Source of the DNA: JAGOEF01 sp029564465
GTDB lineage: Bacteria; Bacteroidota; Bacteroidia; Bacteroidales; ML635J-15
Direction of reading: 5' to 3'
NCBI GenBank assembly: GCA_029564465.1
Contig: JAKQPY010000065.1
Location: forward strand, 1 to 40,425
DNA: 40,425 bases
The notes below the pieces were generated by a model. It worked only from the letters and a program-made list of their open reading frames with translations, did not search any database and was not told the DNA's origin. Made by a program: the position numbers and the translations under genes. Positions 6,552 through 14,439 of the stretch are shown one piece after another (position 1 is the first letter of the stretch; each line of letters starts with the position of its first letter).

Positions 6552-7530
6552 GTTTTTTATACAGCTCGTATTCAGTAATCAGTCCGGCACAAATCCATTT
6601 AGCCAGTGCATCGCGGTTGTCAGGGTTCAGAAAACGCTTCTGGTCTGTACTGTTGGTAATATTACCAAGCTCCATGAATACACCTACGGGTTTGGTTTTT
6701 CGTAATACCATTAGACTACGGGGTGTTGCGCTGCCCTTATAACCTCGGTTTGGCTGATGCTCACGGTATTTTGCCTCGAAAGTTTCGACCATAATTTCGG
6801 CTAGCTTTTTCCCTTTTTCACTGGTGGTGTGGTAATAGAAAAAAACGTCTATTTTTTGAGAGTCCGCGCGTGAATCCAGGTGAATTTCCACTACACGTTG
6901 ATGCGTAGATGCGCCAATGCTATCATAAAGTTTATTAACTGCATCGACACGCTGCAGTAGACGTGAATTTTGTTCGCGTGGTATTTCGAGACCTGGATAG
7001 CACAGTTCGTCGGTGTCGTGAATTAATAATCGGTCGTTGCGAATGCTGTCGTTCGGGTCGGTTACAATCAAATATGCCACGCCGGAATGCGATTCTATTT
7101 CACGTTTTAGCCGCAGGGCAATGTCGTAGGCATATTCATCTTCGGTGATCATTGTGTTGTCGATATTGGCAACGGCACCGGGGTCAGGGCCACCATGTCC
7201 GGCAATAATGTAGAAAACCGAACCCTGCAATAGCGAATCGACGGGTTCATCCTGGTTATCAGGGTCTGATAAATTTTCAGATTCATTCGATGCTGCAGGC
7301 TTGCATGGTAGCCGGTATTTACGCCCGCTGATCAGGCTGCTGTCGGCACCTATCGATGCTTTATTGATTTTTATGAATTCCGTAAAATAGGAGGCTGAGT
7401 ACCCGTTACGACGAAGCATTGCATAGATTCCTTCTCCTTTGAGTGCCTCGGTCATCACTGTGTCGCATTGTCCCGATAAAAATCCGGGCAACAGAAGCAA
7501 TCCAAGAAAACATGTAAGAAAAAATCTCAT
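6544..7530 (-). CDS. N-acetylmuramoyl-L-alanine amidase (Amidase_3) with LysM-like N-terminus
   Basis: The 328-residue exported enzyme cuts the bond between N-acetylmuramic acid and the stem peptide. The signal peptide covers residues 1-20. Residues 28-75 (GEGIYAMLRRNGY ... SGRKYRLP) resemble a LysM peptidoglycan-binding unit. The catalytic domain begins at FYIIAGHGGPDPGA with the zinc His, has a Glu in MITEDEYAYD, the second His in VVEIHLDSRADS, and the catalytic Glu in VFMELGNITN. The strand before the second His reads VEIHLDS rather than the common SIHAN, a modest variation. It converges with the glycosyltransferase gene, overlapping 8 bases. An exact -7 box lies at 7554-7561. Confidence 0.9.
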   Translation of the reverse strand: MRFFLTCFLGLLLLPGFLSGQCDTVMTEALKGEGIYAMLRRNGYSASYFTEFIKINKASIGADSSLISGRKYRLPCKPAASNESENLSDPDNQDEPVDSLLQGSVFYIIAGHGGPDPGAVANIDNTMITEDEYAYDIALRLKREIESHSGVAYLIVTDPNDSIRNDRLLIHDTDELCYPGLEIPREQNSRLLQRVDAVNKLYDSIGASTHQRVVEIHLDSRADSQKIDVFFYYHTTSEKGKKLAEIMVETFEAKYREHQPNRGYKGSATPRSLMVLRKTKPVGVFMELGNITNSTDQKRFLNPDNRDALAKWICAGLITEYELYKKPK

Positions 7531-7553
7531 GCCGACAGTTATGGTTTCGTGTA

Positions 7554-7561
7554 CAAAAATA
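7554..7561 (-). promoter_or_regulatory. -7 element of the amidase gene
   Basis: The minus strand reads TATTTTTG, an exact match to TAnnTTTG, 23 bases before the start codon. No good -33 TTTG is seen. Confidence 0.4.
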
Positions 7562-7649
7562 ATAAACTGCGGTAATTTTATGTCCCTAATCCGGCAGTAT
7601 TAGCAACAATTTGTAATATTCAGGTTACAATATGCATTTTGTTTTACAA

Positions 7650-7679
7650 TTTGTGTTATATTCGTTGCATATAAATCTG
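7650..7679 (+). promoter_or_regulatory. Weak promoter candidate before the 129-residue exported protein
   Basis: TTTG (7650-7653), 18 bases, then TAAATCTG (7672-7679), one mismatch from TAnnTTTG. It would leave a leader of only a few bases before the ATG at 7693, so it is uncertain. Confidence 0.3.
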
Positions 7680-7692
7680 AAATCTGACGATT

Positions 7693-8082
7693 ATGAGAAA
7701 TGCGATAATTCTGGTCTTTTCCCTGATGATTACGACCGTTGCTGCTGCACAGGAATTTGGTATTGGTAAATCATATACAGGACTTGAAACTGCTCTTAAA
7801 ACCAGTATAACTGAGTCTGGTATGAATCCCGAAGGCCAATTATTTCTTGTTTCGGAGAATAAAGAGATCCGCGTGGTTTATGTTTTCGATGCGGATGGTA
7901 TTTGCAAGATAAGCTATCTGTTTCCGAAAAACGAATTGGTTTACGGTGAATTGGTGCATCGCTGGAATGCAGAGTTTTCTGCTGTAGGGAGCAGAACCTG
8001 GGAGGTGACGAACGGAAACACAGCGTTGCGTGTTGACGAGAAACGGAGTGGCGACGGAACCCTGTATTTCGAAATCAAATAG
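7693..8082 (+). CDS. Hypothetical exported protein
   Basis: The 129-residue protein has a signal peptide (residues 1-19, cleavage after VAAAQ). The mature part is short and beta-rich, with alternating segments such as EIRVVYVFDADGICKISYLFP and TALRVDEKRSGDGTLYFEIK. I recognise no family and no catalytic motif. There is one cysteine in the mature region. The gene stands alone between the divergent amidase gene and the convergent MFS gene. Signal peptide and normal codon use make it a real gene. It is probably a small periplasmic protein. Confidence 0.75.
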   Translation: MRNAIILVFSLMITTVAAAQEFGIGKSYTGLETALKTSITESGMNPEGQLFLVSENKEIRVVYVFDADGICKISYLFPKNELVYGELVHRWNAEFSAVGSRTWEVTNGNTALRVDEKRSGDGTLYFEIK

Positions 8083-8131
8083 TATTAAAGAATTTTTGTT
8101 CAGGCCAGGGTTTTATGGAATTCACATCCTA

Positions 8132-9526
8132 TTACACCTGCCTTGGTTCTCCGCTGCCCCGTGCAAGTGATGCAAAAATTCCTGCAAAGCAGAGCACACA
8201 GAACACAATAAAAACAAGTCGTACTGCGTCGATAAACGATACGATATTTGCACTTCCAATCGTGTTGTTTCCAACAAACAGATGTACTGCCAGGCTGGCG
8301 ATACCCATGCTCAGCATCTGTCCGGTCAGTCTCATGGTTCCCAGTGTTGCCGAGGCAACACCATAGAGTGGTTTTTCGATTGAACTCATTACCGCATTGG
8401 TGTTGGGCGACGAAAATATGCCAAATCCGGTTCCCAGAATGAGCAATGAAACCACAATTACTGTAAGTGATGTGTTAAATCCGATAAAAACAAACGGCAA
8501 TAGTCCGGCTACGATTATTGCCATCCCCAGCGACGAAAGCCAGCGTGCCTGATAGCGGTCAGACAGCCTGCCCGCCAGCGGTGCCGTAATCGCCATAACA
8601 ACCGGCTGGGCTATTAGTATACTTCCGGCTTCAGCGGGGGTCATGCCTTTGGCATATTGCAGGTAAAGGCTTATCATAAATCCAACAGCAAACGTGGCAG
8701 CGTAATTAATCAGGGCCGCAAGATTCGAAAAAGCAAAAATACGGTTACTCATGAACAGTGTAGCATTGAACACGGGATTAATCCGCTTTTTTTCGAAGAT
8801 AAGAAATGCAGTAAGTCCGGCAATTCCGCTAATGGCCATTATGAGCGCATGTAATTCGGTGATTTTTGAGAATCCATACATAAACAGACTAAGCGAAACA
8901 ATATAAATGAACGAACCACCATAGTCGAAAGTGGTTGATTTTTTATCGATTGCGTCACCGTGAATCCAGAAGAATGCACCAAGACTTACCAAAGAGCAAA
9001 CTGTAAAACTTAACCAGAAAATACTGCGCCAGCCCAGAAACTGTGTCATCAGACCGCCTACGACGGGGGCAACGGCAAGTCCGGAATAAACGGCAAAAAC
9101 TACGATTCCGATTGCCCTGCCCCGTTTTTCGGGAGGTACCGCCGCTGTTACCATAGCCATCGAAGTACCAAACACCATCGAAGAGCCCAGTCCCTGTAAA
9201 ACCCTGAACGTAATCAGCATGACCGATGATGTGGAAACAGCCCCGAGTAGGCAGGAAACCGAGAAAATAACCATCCCTGTGATAAATATTTTTTTGCGCC
9301 CAACAATATCGCTCAGAGCCCCAAACGGCAACAGAAATACAGCCGAAGCCAGAATATACGACATGGCAATCCAACTCATGCTCTCGGCGTGCATACCAAA
9401 TTCAGCGCTTATTTGAGGGAGTGCCAGGTTAACCGACGAACCCATGAAGGGTGTTACGAATGATGCCAGCATGGTGAGAACTATGAGGCCTGTGAACGAT
9501 TTATTCTGCTGTCTGATTTCTGTCAT
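8132..9526 (-). CDS. MFS drug/proton antiporter, DHA2 (EmrB/QacA) type
   Basis: The 464-residue protein has about 14 hydrophobic helices. Family motifs are SSVNLALPQISAEFG in helix one, the loop 2-3 motif GALSDIVGRKKIF, RVLQGLGSSMVFG (motif B), and GLAVAPVVGG (the antiporter motif C). These place it in the 14-helix DHA2 family, which exports hydrophobic drugs or metabolites in exchange for protons. The substrate cannot be told, and no HlyD-type adaptor or TolC gene adjoins it. The start is an ATG. A promoter is visible at 9549-9577. Confidence 0.88.
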   Translation of the reverse strand: MTEIRQQNKSFTGLIVLTMLASFVTPFMGSSVNLALPQISAEFGMHAESMSWIAMSYILASAVFLLPFGALSDIVGRKKIFITGMVIFSVSCLLGAVSTSSVMLITFRVLQGLGSSMVFGTSMAMVTAAVPPEKRGRAIGIVVFAVYSGLAVAPVVGGLMTQFLGWRSIFWLSFTVCSLVSLGAFFWIHGDAIDKKSTTFDYGGSFIYIVSLSLFMYGFSKITELHALIMAISGIAGLTAFLIFEKKRINPVFNATLFMSNRIFAFSNLAALINYAATFAVGFMISLYLQYAKGMTPAEAGSILIAQPVVMAITAPLAGRLSDRYQARWLSSLGMAIIVAGLLPFVFIGFNTSLTVIVVSLLILGTGFGIFSSPNTNAVMSSIEKPLYGVASATLGTMRLTGQMLSMGIASLAVHLFVGNNTIGSANIVSFIDAVRLVFIVFCVLCFAGIFASLARGSGEPRQV

Positions 9527-9548
9527 TCCCGAATGTCTGATAAAATCG

Positions 9549-9577
9549 CAAAGCTACAAAAAACACTGTCAGGCAAA
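9549..9577 (-). promoter_or_regulatory. Promoter of the MFS gene
   Basis: The minus strand has TTTG (9574-9577), 17 bases, then TAGCTTTG (9549-9556). The -33 box sits inside the U-tract of the upstream gene's terminator, so one gene's end and the next gene's promoter share bases. Confidence 0.55.
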
Positions 9578-9608
9578 TAAAAAAAAAAGCGTCCCGGAGC
9601 GGGGACGC
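9575..9608 (-). terminator. Intrinsic terminator of the four-helix-bundle gene
   Basis: GCGTCCC (9589-9595) pairs exactly with GGGACGC (9602-9608) around a 6-base loop. On the minus strand the stem is followed by a long T-run. It lies 40 bases after the stop codon at 9648. Confidence 0.9.
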
Positions 9609-9647
9609 CTTTACGACGCATTCTACGCCACACACTACAACCAAGTA

Positions 9648-10013
9648 CTACGTGTCTTTGCGCGAATTGTCGCGGTAATTGTTCAGAATTTCGTCAATCT
9701 GCTGAAGAAGCATCTGGCCCATCATTACCAGTTCAGGGTCTTTGGGGTAATTGTCGCTTTTCAGGCATTGTTTCAGCCAATAAAGGGTTTCGTCGGTGTA
9801 TTTTTGTGCTACCCTGATATTGTGCACATAATCGGCCGGACGGTCTGCCTTTTTGGCCTGATAGAGGTTGGAACTGATTGCAAAACCTGCTTCCAGAAGC
9901 TTTTTTGCAATAACTTTCTTTTGGGCTTCCTCCAGTTCACCGGAGAAATCAATGACCCCCAGCGCATAGTTGAGGCTCATTTTCAGCAGCGGGAAATTAT
10001 CGTTGTTTTTCAT
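9648..10013 (-). CDS. Four-helix-bundle protein (23S rRNA intervening-sequence protein family)
   Basis: The 121-residue, largely helical protein matches the IVP/S23 family: FAISSNLYQAKKADRPADYVHNIRVAQKYTDETLYWLKQCLKSD carries the usual signature of a helix with Asn/Glu, a short turn, then the E-x-x-YWL helix. Such proteins were first seen encoded in intervening sequences of 23S rRNA, but in Bacteroidetes they are mostly free-standing, as here. They assemble into pentamers; the cellular role is unknown. The gene has its own -7 box (10048-10055) and its own terminator, so it is a single-gene unit. Confidence 0.85.
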   Translation of the reverse strand: MKNNDNFPLLKMSLNYALGVIDFSGELEEAQKKVIAKKLLEAGFAISSNLYQAKKADRPADYVHNIRVAQKYTDETLYWLKQCLKSDNYPKDPELVMMGQMLLQQIDEILNNYRDNSRKDT

Positions 10014-10047
10014 GACTATAATGTTTTAAGGTTTTCTAATTGCCTTT

Positions 10048-10055
10048 CAAACATA
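10048..10055 (-). promoter_or_regulatory. -7 element of the four-helix-bundle gene
   Basis: The minus strand reads TATGTTTG, an exact TAnnTTTG match, 34 bases before the start codon. The -33 region shows only T-rich sequence. Confidence 0.45.
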
Positions 10056-10155
10056 AGACGCATGAAATGTGAAAAAAGTTGTATGTACTTTAAAATATTT
10101 TACGAAAAATCAAAGAAATTTCTTAAATATTTCTAAACAATATGCAAAAACCTGT

Positions 10156-11088
10156 TCAGAACCAGTCTTTCTTACGAAATAGGAACAATCCGGTTACCGA
10201 TAACAAAATAGAAATAATGATGATTCCGAAGAATGCAAAATTGGAATTTTCAAGAAAATTGGGAACATTCATCCCGTATAAACTGGCAATAAGAGTCGGT
10301 ATCATCAACAAAATCGAAATCGATGTAAGTCGCTTCATTACAATGTTGAGGTTGTTTGATATCACCGATGCAAAGGCATCCATCATACCACTCTGAATAT
10401 CGCTGTAGATGTTCGACATTTCGATAGCCTGACGGTTTTCTACAATCACGTCTTCGAGCAGATCTTCCGAAAAATCGTTATTTCTGATATAATTCGAGTT
10501 TTTTAGTTTAGCCAGTATGTATTCGTTTGCGCGCAACGAAGTCGTGAAATATACCAAACATTTTTCGAGACGGAGCAGGCTTTGCAGTTCGCGGTTGCGG
10601 ATTGAACGTTCCAGATCTTTTTCAACCATATTGGTCTGGGTGTTAATCTCTTTCAGGTAGTGGTGATACAGGTTATTGGCATGCAAAAACAAATATAAAA
10701 CCAAATCAACCTTGTTCTGCGGGAAAAACTTACGCCGCATCTGCTTATTGAAGAAACCGTTGATTACCTGATTTTCTTTCTGGCAAACAACAAAAATATT
10801 CTGGTCCTTGATAAACACACCCATTGGGATGGTGGTAAAGGGGATGCCTTCCTCTTTGTTGATTACGGGAATCCTGAGAATCATAAACAAGAAATCATCC
10901 TCAAACTCAATCCTGGAGCGTTCGTCCAAGTCGAGAACGTCGGCAATAAGGTCTTCGGGGAGTCCGAAGGTGGTGGTTAAAATATTAATCTCTTCGGGCG
11001 AAGGATTAATGGTATTGATGATGGATTCTTTTGTGTACTCGGGAACGGGAGCAATTCCGTTGCTGATAATTTGCCAATACGAGATCAT
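10156..11088 (-). CDS. corA: CorA-family divalent cation transporter
   Basis: The 310-residue protein has a long N-terminal cytoplasmic domain rich in charged helices, then two C-terminal transmembrane helices. The signature YGMNVP closes the first helix near residue 268, and the protein ends in a basic FRKKDWF segment. CorA forms a funnel-shaped pentamer that takes up Mg2+ (some homologues Co2+, Ni2+ or Zn2+). The loop after GMN reads NVPNFLENSNF; the negative residue often found there is present as Glu. The ATG is preceded by a good GGAGG ribosome site on the minus strand. A strong promoter lies 120-150 bases upstream, giving a leader of about 110 bases. Confidence 0.92.
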   Translation of the reverse strand: MISYWQIISNGIAPVPEYTKESIINTINPSPEEINILTTTFGLPEDLIADVLDLDERSRIEFEDDFLFMILRIPVINKEEGIPFTTIPMGVFIKDQNIFVVCQKENQVINGFFNKQMRRKFFPQNKVDLVLYLFLHANNLYHHYLKEINTQTNMVEKDLERSIRNRELQSLLRLEKCLVYFTTSLRANEYILAKLKNSNYIRNNDFSEDLLEDVIVENRQAIEMSNIYSDIQSGMMDAFASVISNNLNIVMKRLTSISILLMIPTLIASLYGMNVPNFLENSNFAFFGIIIISILLSVTGLFLFRKKDWF

Positions 11089-11204
11089 TTTGTTTACCCT
11101 CCATGCTTTTTGGTTTGCTGAAGGGTAACGCTACCACTTCATCAAGCCTGATTAATACTTATGCCCGCTTCGTGATAGTCGTCCATTTTTTCGTTAATTT
11201 TTTG

Positions 11205-11235
11205 CAAATGTAATGTATTAATCAAAACGCGCAAA
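11205..11235 (-). promoter_or_regulatory. Promoter of corA
   Basis: On the minus strand TTTG (11232-11235) is followed by exactly 19 bases and TACATTTG (11205-11212). Both boxes match the Bacteroidetes consensus exactly. Transcription should start near 11198. Confidence 0.85.
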
Positions 11236-11248
11236 TGCAAAAGTCAAA

Positions 11249-12520
11249 TTAAATCGTGATATTCTCCGAATTTATATGATTTAGTTTTTCAATTCGCTGA
11301 TAAAGAGTGGGATGGGAGTAATTAATAAAAACATACCACGGGTGTGGTGTCAGGTTCGATAAGTTGCGGGACGATAGTTTTTTTAAAGCCGAAATCAGGG
11401 CTTCGCCACAAGAATGCGTTGCCGCAAAGGCATCGGCTTCGTATTCGTTTCTCCGGCTGATGATATTGGCAATTATACCAAGAACTGCAGATACCGGGGC
11501 AAATAGAATCCCAAAGATTAGGATACCGGAATGGAAACTGTGATTTTCGAACCCCAATGCCTGTGTGAAAACCGGATATTTCAGCAGCAGCGACATTAAG
11601 AACAGTGTAAGACCGGTTACAAAGGTCGAAATGAACAACATGGTGATGATGTGCTTTTTCTTATAATGCCCGATTTCGTGGGCGAGTACTGCGACAATTT
11701 CCTCAGTGGTCATTTCTTCAATCAGCGTATCGTAAAGAACCACCCGTTTACGGGAGCCGAAACCGGCAAAATACGCATTGGCTTTTGTTGAACGTTTCGA
11801 TCCGTCGATAACCATAATTTTTTTCAGACTAAAGCCTGTGCTTGCTGCAAAACTACTTATGGCTTCGCGTAACGGGCCTTCGTCGAGGGGCTTTTGTTTA
11901 TTGAACAGAGGCACAATCAGGTCGGAATAGAATACGTTCATCAACAGGCTTACCACAAAGAAAACAGCCCAGGCAATGAGCCAGAACCATTCGCCCGCAA
12001 GCATGTAAACCGATGTAATAATCAACAGCAATCCACCACCCATTGCTGCCATAAGAAACCACGATTTCAAACGGTCGAAAATAAATGTCTTAGAACTGGT
12101 TTTATTGAACCCGTATTTTTTTTCGATAACAAAGGTGTCGTAAGCATCGAATGGAATGGAAGCAATATCGGCAGCAAAAGCCAGTACGGCAAAAAACGCA
12201 GCACACAGCCAGATTTCGTTGATAAAATAGCCTCGAAGGATGTCGTCGAGCCAGACAAACGCACCGGTAAAAAGTAAAACAAGAATACCCACTGTCGAAA
12301 AAGCCTTTTGAATACTGTCGAAACGGAAATTCGATTTCATATAATCTTGTTGCCGGGCATATTTATCGTTATCGTAAATACCTTGGAGAATTGAAGGAAC
12401 CGGATTTCGTGAGTGGCGTATATTAAGCCAGAAAAGCCATTGCCCTGCAATATACCCAATAACAATAATCGAAATCAGTATGACGAAAATGAGTTGGTGC
12501 ATACACTGATTACAATACAT
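11249..12520 (-). CDS. M48 metalloprotease of the Ste24 (CAAX prenyl protease 1) type
   Basis: The 423-residue integral membrane protease has the zinc motif HEIGHYKKKH within VAVLAHEIGH near residue 283, and the third ligand Glu in RRNEYEADAFA near residue 362. Upstream motifs typical of Ste24 are DIASIPFDAYDTFVIEKKYGFNKT and VMVIDGSKRSTKANAYFAGFG. Bacterial homologues degrade or trim membrane proteins; there is no prenylation here. The first helices surround a large intramembrane chamber. The annotated ATG overlaps the end of yicC by 11 bases and has an AAGGA upstream. A second ATG at 12502, six codons in, is an equally possible start. It likely forms one transcript with yicC. Confidence 0.9.
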   Translation of the reverse strand: MYCNQCMHQLIFVILISIIVIGYIAGQWLFWLNIRHSRNPVPSILQGIYDNDKYARQQDYMKSNFRFDSIQKAFSTVGILVLLFTGAFVWLDDILRGYFINEIWLCAAFFAVLAFAADIASIPFDAYDTFVIEKKYGFNKTSSKTFIFDRLKSWFLMAAMGGGLLLIITSVYMLAGEWFWLIAWAVFFVVSLLMNVFYSDLIVPLFNKQKPLDEGPLREAISSFAASTGFSLKKIMVIDGSKRSTKANAYFAGFGSRKRVVLYDTLIEEMTTEEIVAVLAHEIGHYKKKHIITMLFISTFVTGLTLFLMSLLLKYPVFTQALGFENHSFHSGILIFGILFAPVSAVLGIIANIISRRNEYEADAFAATHSCGEALISALKKLSSRNLSNLTPHPWYVFINYSHPTLYQRIEKLNHINSENITI

Positions 12521-13385
12521 TAAGTAGTTGTTCCTTAATTTTTTCGAGCTCGTCCTTCATCTGTACTACCAGCATTTGAATCTCGGAATTATTGGCCTTT
12601 GAGCCGAGGGTGTTGATTTCACGACCCATTTCCTGTGCAATAAATCCCAGTTTACGGCCTGCCATTTCGTCTCCGCGACAGGTTGCCAGAAAGTACTCGC
12701 AATGTTTTTTCAGTCGCACCTTTTCTTCGGTAATATCAAGTTTCTCAATATAAAAAATCAATTCCTGTTCAAGCCGTCCGGGATCGGTCTGAACCTGACG
12801 CTGTAATTCGTCAAGTTGCTGAGCAAGTTTTTCACGAATGTGCAGAATGCGTTCCGGTTCAAATATTTCGACTTCCAAAATAAGACTGAGAATTTTTTCG
12901 ACACGGTGTATGATATCAGCCCCAATAACATTGCCTTCGTGGATTCGAAATTCCTGCAACTGTTGCAGTGTATTGTCGATGGCACTTTTCAGCACATGCC
13001 ATTCTTCGTCGCCAAGCACTTCGTTGTTCGACTGAGTAACCTCAGGGATGTGGAGTACCGGAACCATAAGTTCGGGTCCGGGTTCAATGTTGTTCTTCCG
13101 ACAAATTTCCGAAAGCATCGACAGGTAGTGTGAGGCCAGCTCCTCGTTAATGGAAGTTTGCACGTTTGCACCGCCCAGTTCCACATACATGGCAAAGTCG
13201 ATTTTACCGCGCTGCATAACGCTGATAATTGATTCGCGGATTTCGGATTCTTTTTCGCGGTAATAGCTGGGTATCCGCAACGACACGTCGGCTTGCTTAC
13301 TGTTCAACGATTTTAACTCAAGGGTAATGTTTTTGTTGTTGAAGGTGAGTTTTGTCCTTCCATAGCCGGTCATCGAAACTATCAT
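12510..13385 (-). CDS. yicC: YicC-family endoribonuclease
   Basis: The 291-residue protein begins MIVSMTGYGR and continues ELKSLNSKQADVSLRIP, the family N-terminus. It ends with KHCEYFLATCRGDEMAGRKLGFIAQEMGREINTLGSKAN, the C-terminal DUF1732 signature with acidic and His residues. YicC proteins are stress-related endoribonucleases; in E. coli YicC acts on the small RNA RyhB. In many Bacteroidetes gmk and nadD follow yicC, but here the M48 protease gene does. An exact -7 box, TACCTTTG, lies 14 bases before the start codon. Confidence 0.93.
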   Translation of the reverse strand: MIVSMTGYGRTKLTFNNKNITLELKSLNSKQADVSLRIPSYYREKESEIRESIISVMQRGKIDFAMYVELGGANVQTSINEELASHYLSMLSEICRKNNIEPGPELMVPVLHIPEVTQSNNEVLGDEEWHVLKSAIDNTLQQLQEFRIHEGNVIGADIIHRVEKILSLILEVEIFEPERILHIREKLAQQLDELQRQVQTDPGRLEQELIFYIEKLDITEEKVRLKKHCEYFLATCRGDEMAGRKLGFIAQEMGREINTLGSKANNSEIQMLVVQMKDELEKIKEQLLNVL

Positions 13386-13398
13386 AGTATTTTTTTTG

Positions 13399-13406
13399 CA
13401 AAGGTA
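13399..13406 (-). promoter_or_regulatory. -7 element of yicC
   Basis: The minus strand reads TACCTTTG, an exact TAnnTTTG match, 14 bases before the yicC start. No clear -33 TTTG is seen. Confidence 0.45.
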
Positions 13407-13454
13407 ATCAATTCGGGCGATGTTGTATTGTTGCCTGAAGTAACCCGTCTATGT

Positions 13455-14390
13455 TTAATCAAGCAGCAGGTAGCCGAATAATTCAGCCGAAAAGGCAAGC
13501 ACTACATGCAGAATAATTCCTGCCCTGATGTTTTGGGTTTGATAGGCCACCACACCAAGAATATATCCGCCAAAAAAGGAAGAAATAATTTCGGGAAGTG
13601 GTTTTCCAAAATGAATGACCACATAGAGCACAGCCATGGGTAGGATGGCATGTTTACCTAAATATCGAACCATGCCGATTACGAGTACACCCCTGAAGAA
13701 CAATTCAATCCAAACAAAATCTATCAGGTACGATAATTCAAATCCAATTGCGGTAAGCCAGCGTGGCACATCGAGGTAATCGGCGCAAACCCTGAAATAC
13801 GACGAATCAAGTATCGGATAATACTCTTGTATACCCGGCAGGTACATGGCGCCATACATGACAGCAACAATCAGCAATATTACGTCGAGGTAACGCGTCC
13901 AGACAATTTGATTCAGGTGAAGACCGTAAAAACTGTTGAGTTCGTTTTTTTGCCACAGGCGGTAAATCAGGAACATTGGTAAACCCAGGGTAATGAGCCC
14001 TGATATGTTTTCACTTACGTAATGCAGCCAAATCCGGCATGGGGCAGGACTATGCACCACTACACAGATATAACCGTAAAAAACGCTGTAGATGCTGTAT
14101 ATGAGTATTGCCAGAGAACCCAGGAGCAGAAACCGGCGCCATTCGCGTATCTTTACTGTGCCCAATGCATGCAATAAAGCAACACTACTCCAGTAAACCA
14201 GCAGGTTTTTTCCGGTTTCGATGGGGTATATCCAGTAGCGATAACTAAATTTTTGAGTTACAAATTGTTCTGCCGAAAAGAGTGAATTTAAGACGATTAA
14301 CAAGCCTGCAAATAACAGCATGGCAATAAATGCGGTAAGCGAAAAATCTTCCCTGAAATGCTGGCGCAGGGTTTTAAGGAGGAACTTCAT
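13455..14390 (-). CDS. CPBP-family intramembrane protein (CAAX protease/Abi type) with altered EExxxR motif
   Basis: The 311-residue protein has about eight hydrophobic helices. The C-terminal half carries the CPBP motifs: WIELFFRGVL (motif 1), VVIHFGKPLPEIISSFFGGYILG (motif 2 His) and GIILHVVLAF (motif 3 His). Motif 1 is normally EExxFRG with two glutamates that activate water; here the first is Ile, leaving a single Glu. The protein may therefore be a weak or inactive protease, or work as a membrane scaffold. The start is the ATG at 14390. A TTG five codons upstream is in frame but lies inside a hairpin. The upstream neighbour is a type IX-secreted protein. Confidence 0.83.
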   Translation of the reverse strand: MKFLLKTLRQHFREDFSLTAFIAMLLFAGLLIVLNSLFSAEQFVTQKFSYRYWIYPIETGKNLLVYWSSVALLHALGTVKIREWRRFLLLGSLAILIYSIYSVFYGYICVVVHSPAPCRIWLHYVSENISGLITLGLPMFLIYRLWQKNELNSFYGLHLNQIVWTRYLDVILLIVAVMYGAMYLPGIQEYYPILDSSYFRVCADYLDVPRWLTAIGFELSYLIDFVWIELFFRGVLVIGMVRYLGKHAILPMAVLYVVIHFGKPLPEIISSFFGGYILGVVAYQTQNIRAGIILHVVLAFSAELFGYLLLD

Positions 14391-14391
14391 A

Positions 14392-14424
14392 TTGCGAATA
14401 TGCAAATTTTATTGCATTTCGCAA
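14392..14424 (-). promoter_or_regulatory. Hairpin abutting the CPBP start codon
   Basis: TTGCGAATATGCAA (14392-14405) and TTGCATTTCGCAA (14412-14424) are complementary apart from one bulged base, with a 6-base AT loop. The stem ends one base from the ATG at 14390. It could mark the end of the upstream gene or block ribosome access. No T-run follows, so a standard terminator is unlikely. Confidence 0.5.
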
Positions 14425-14439
14425 GAGGTTTTGTAACTG

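Noticed and set aside
9444..10136. A 230-codon open frame on the plus strand
   Set aside because: It runs through the intrinsic terminator at 9575-9608 and is antisense to the four-helix-bundle gene and the start of the MFS gene. No domain is seen.
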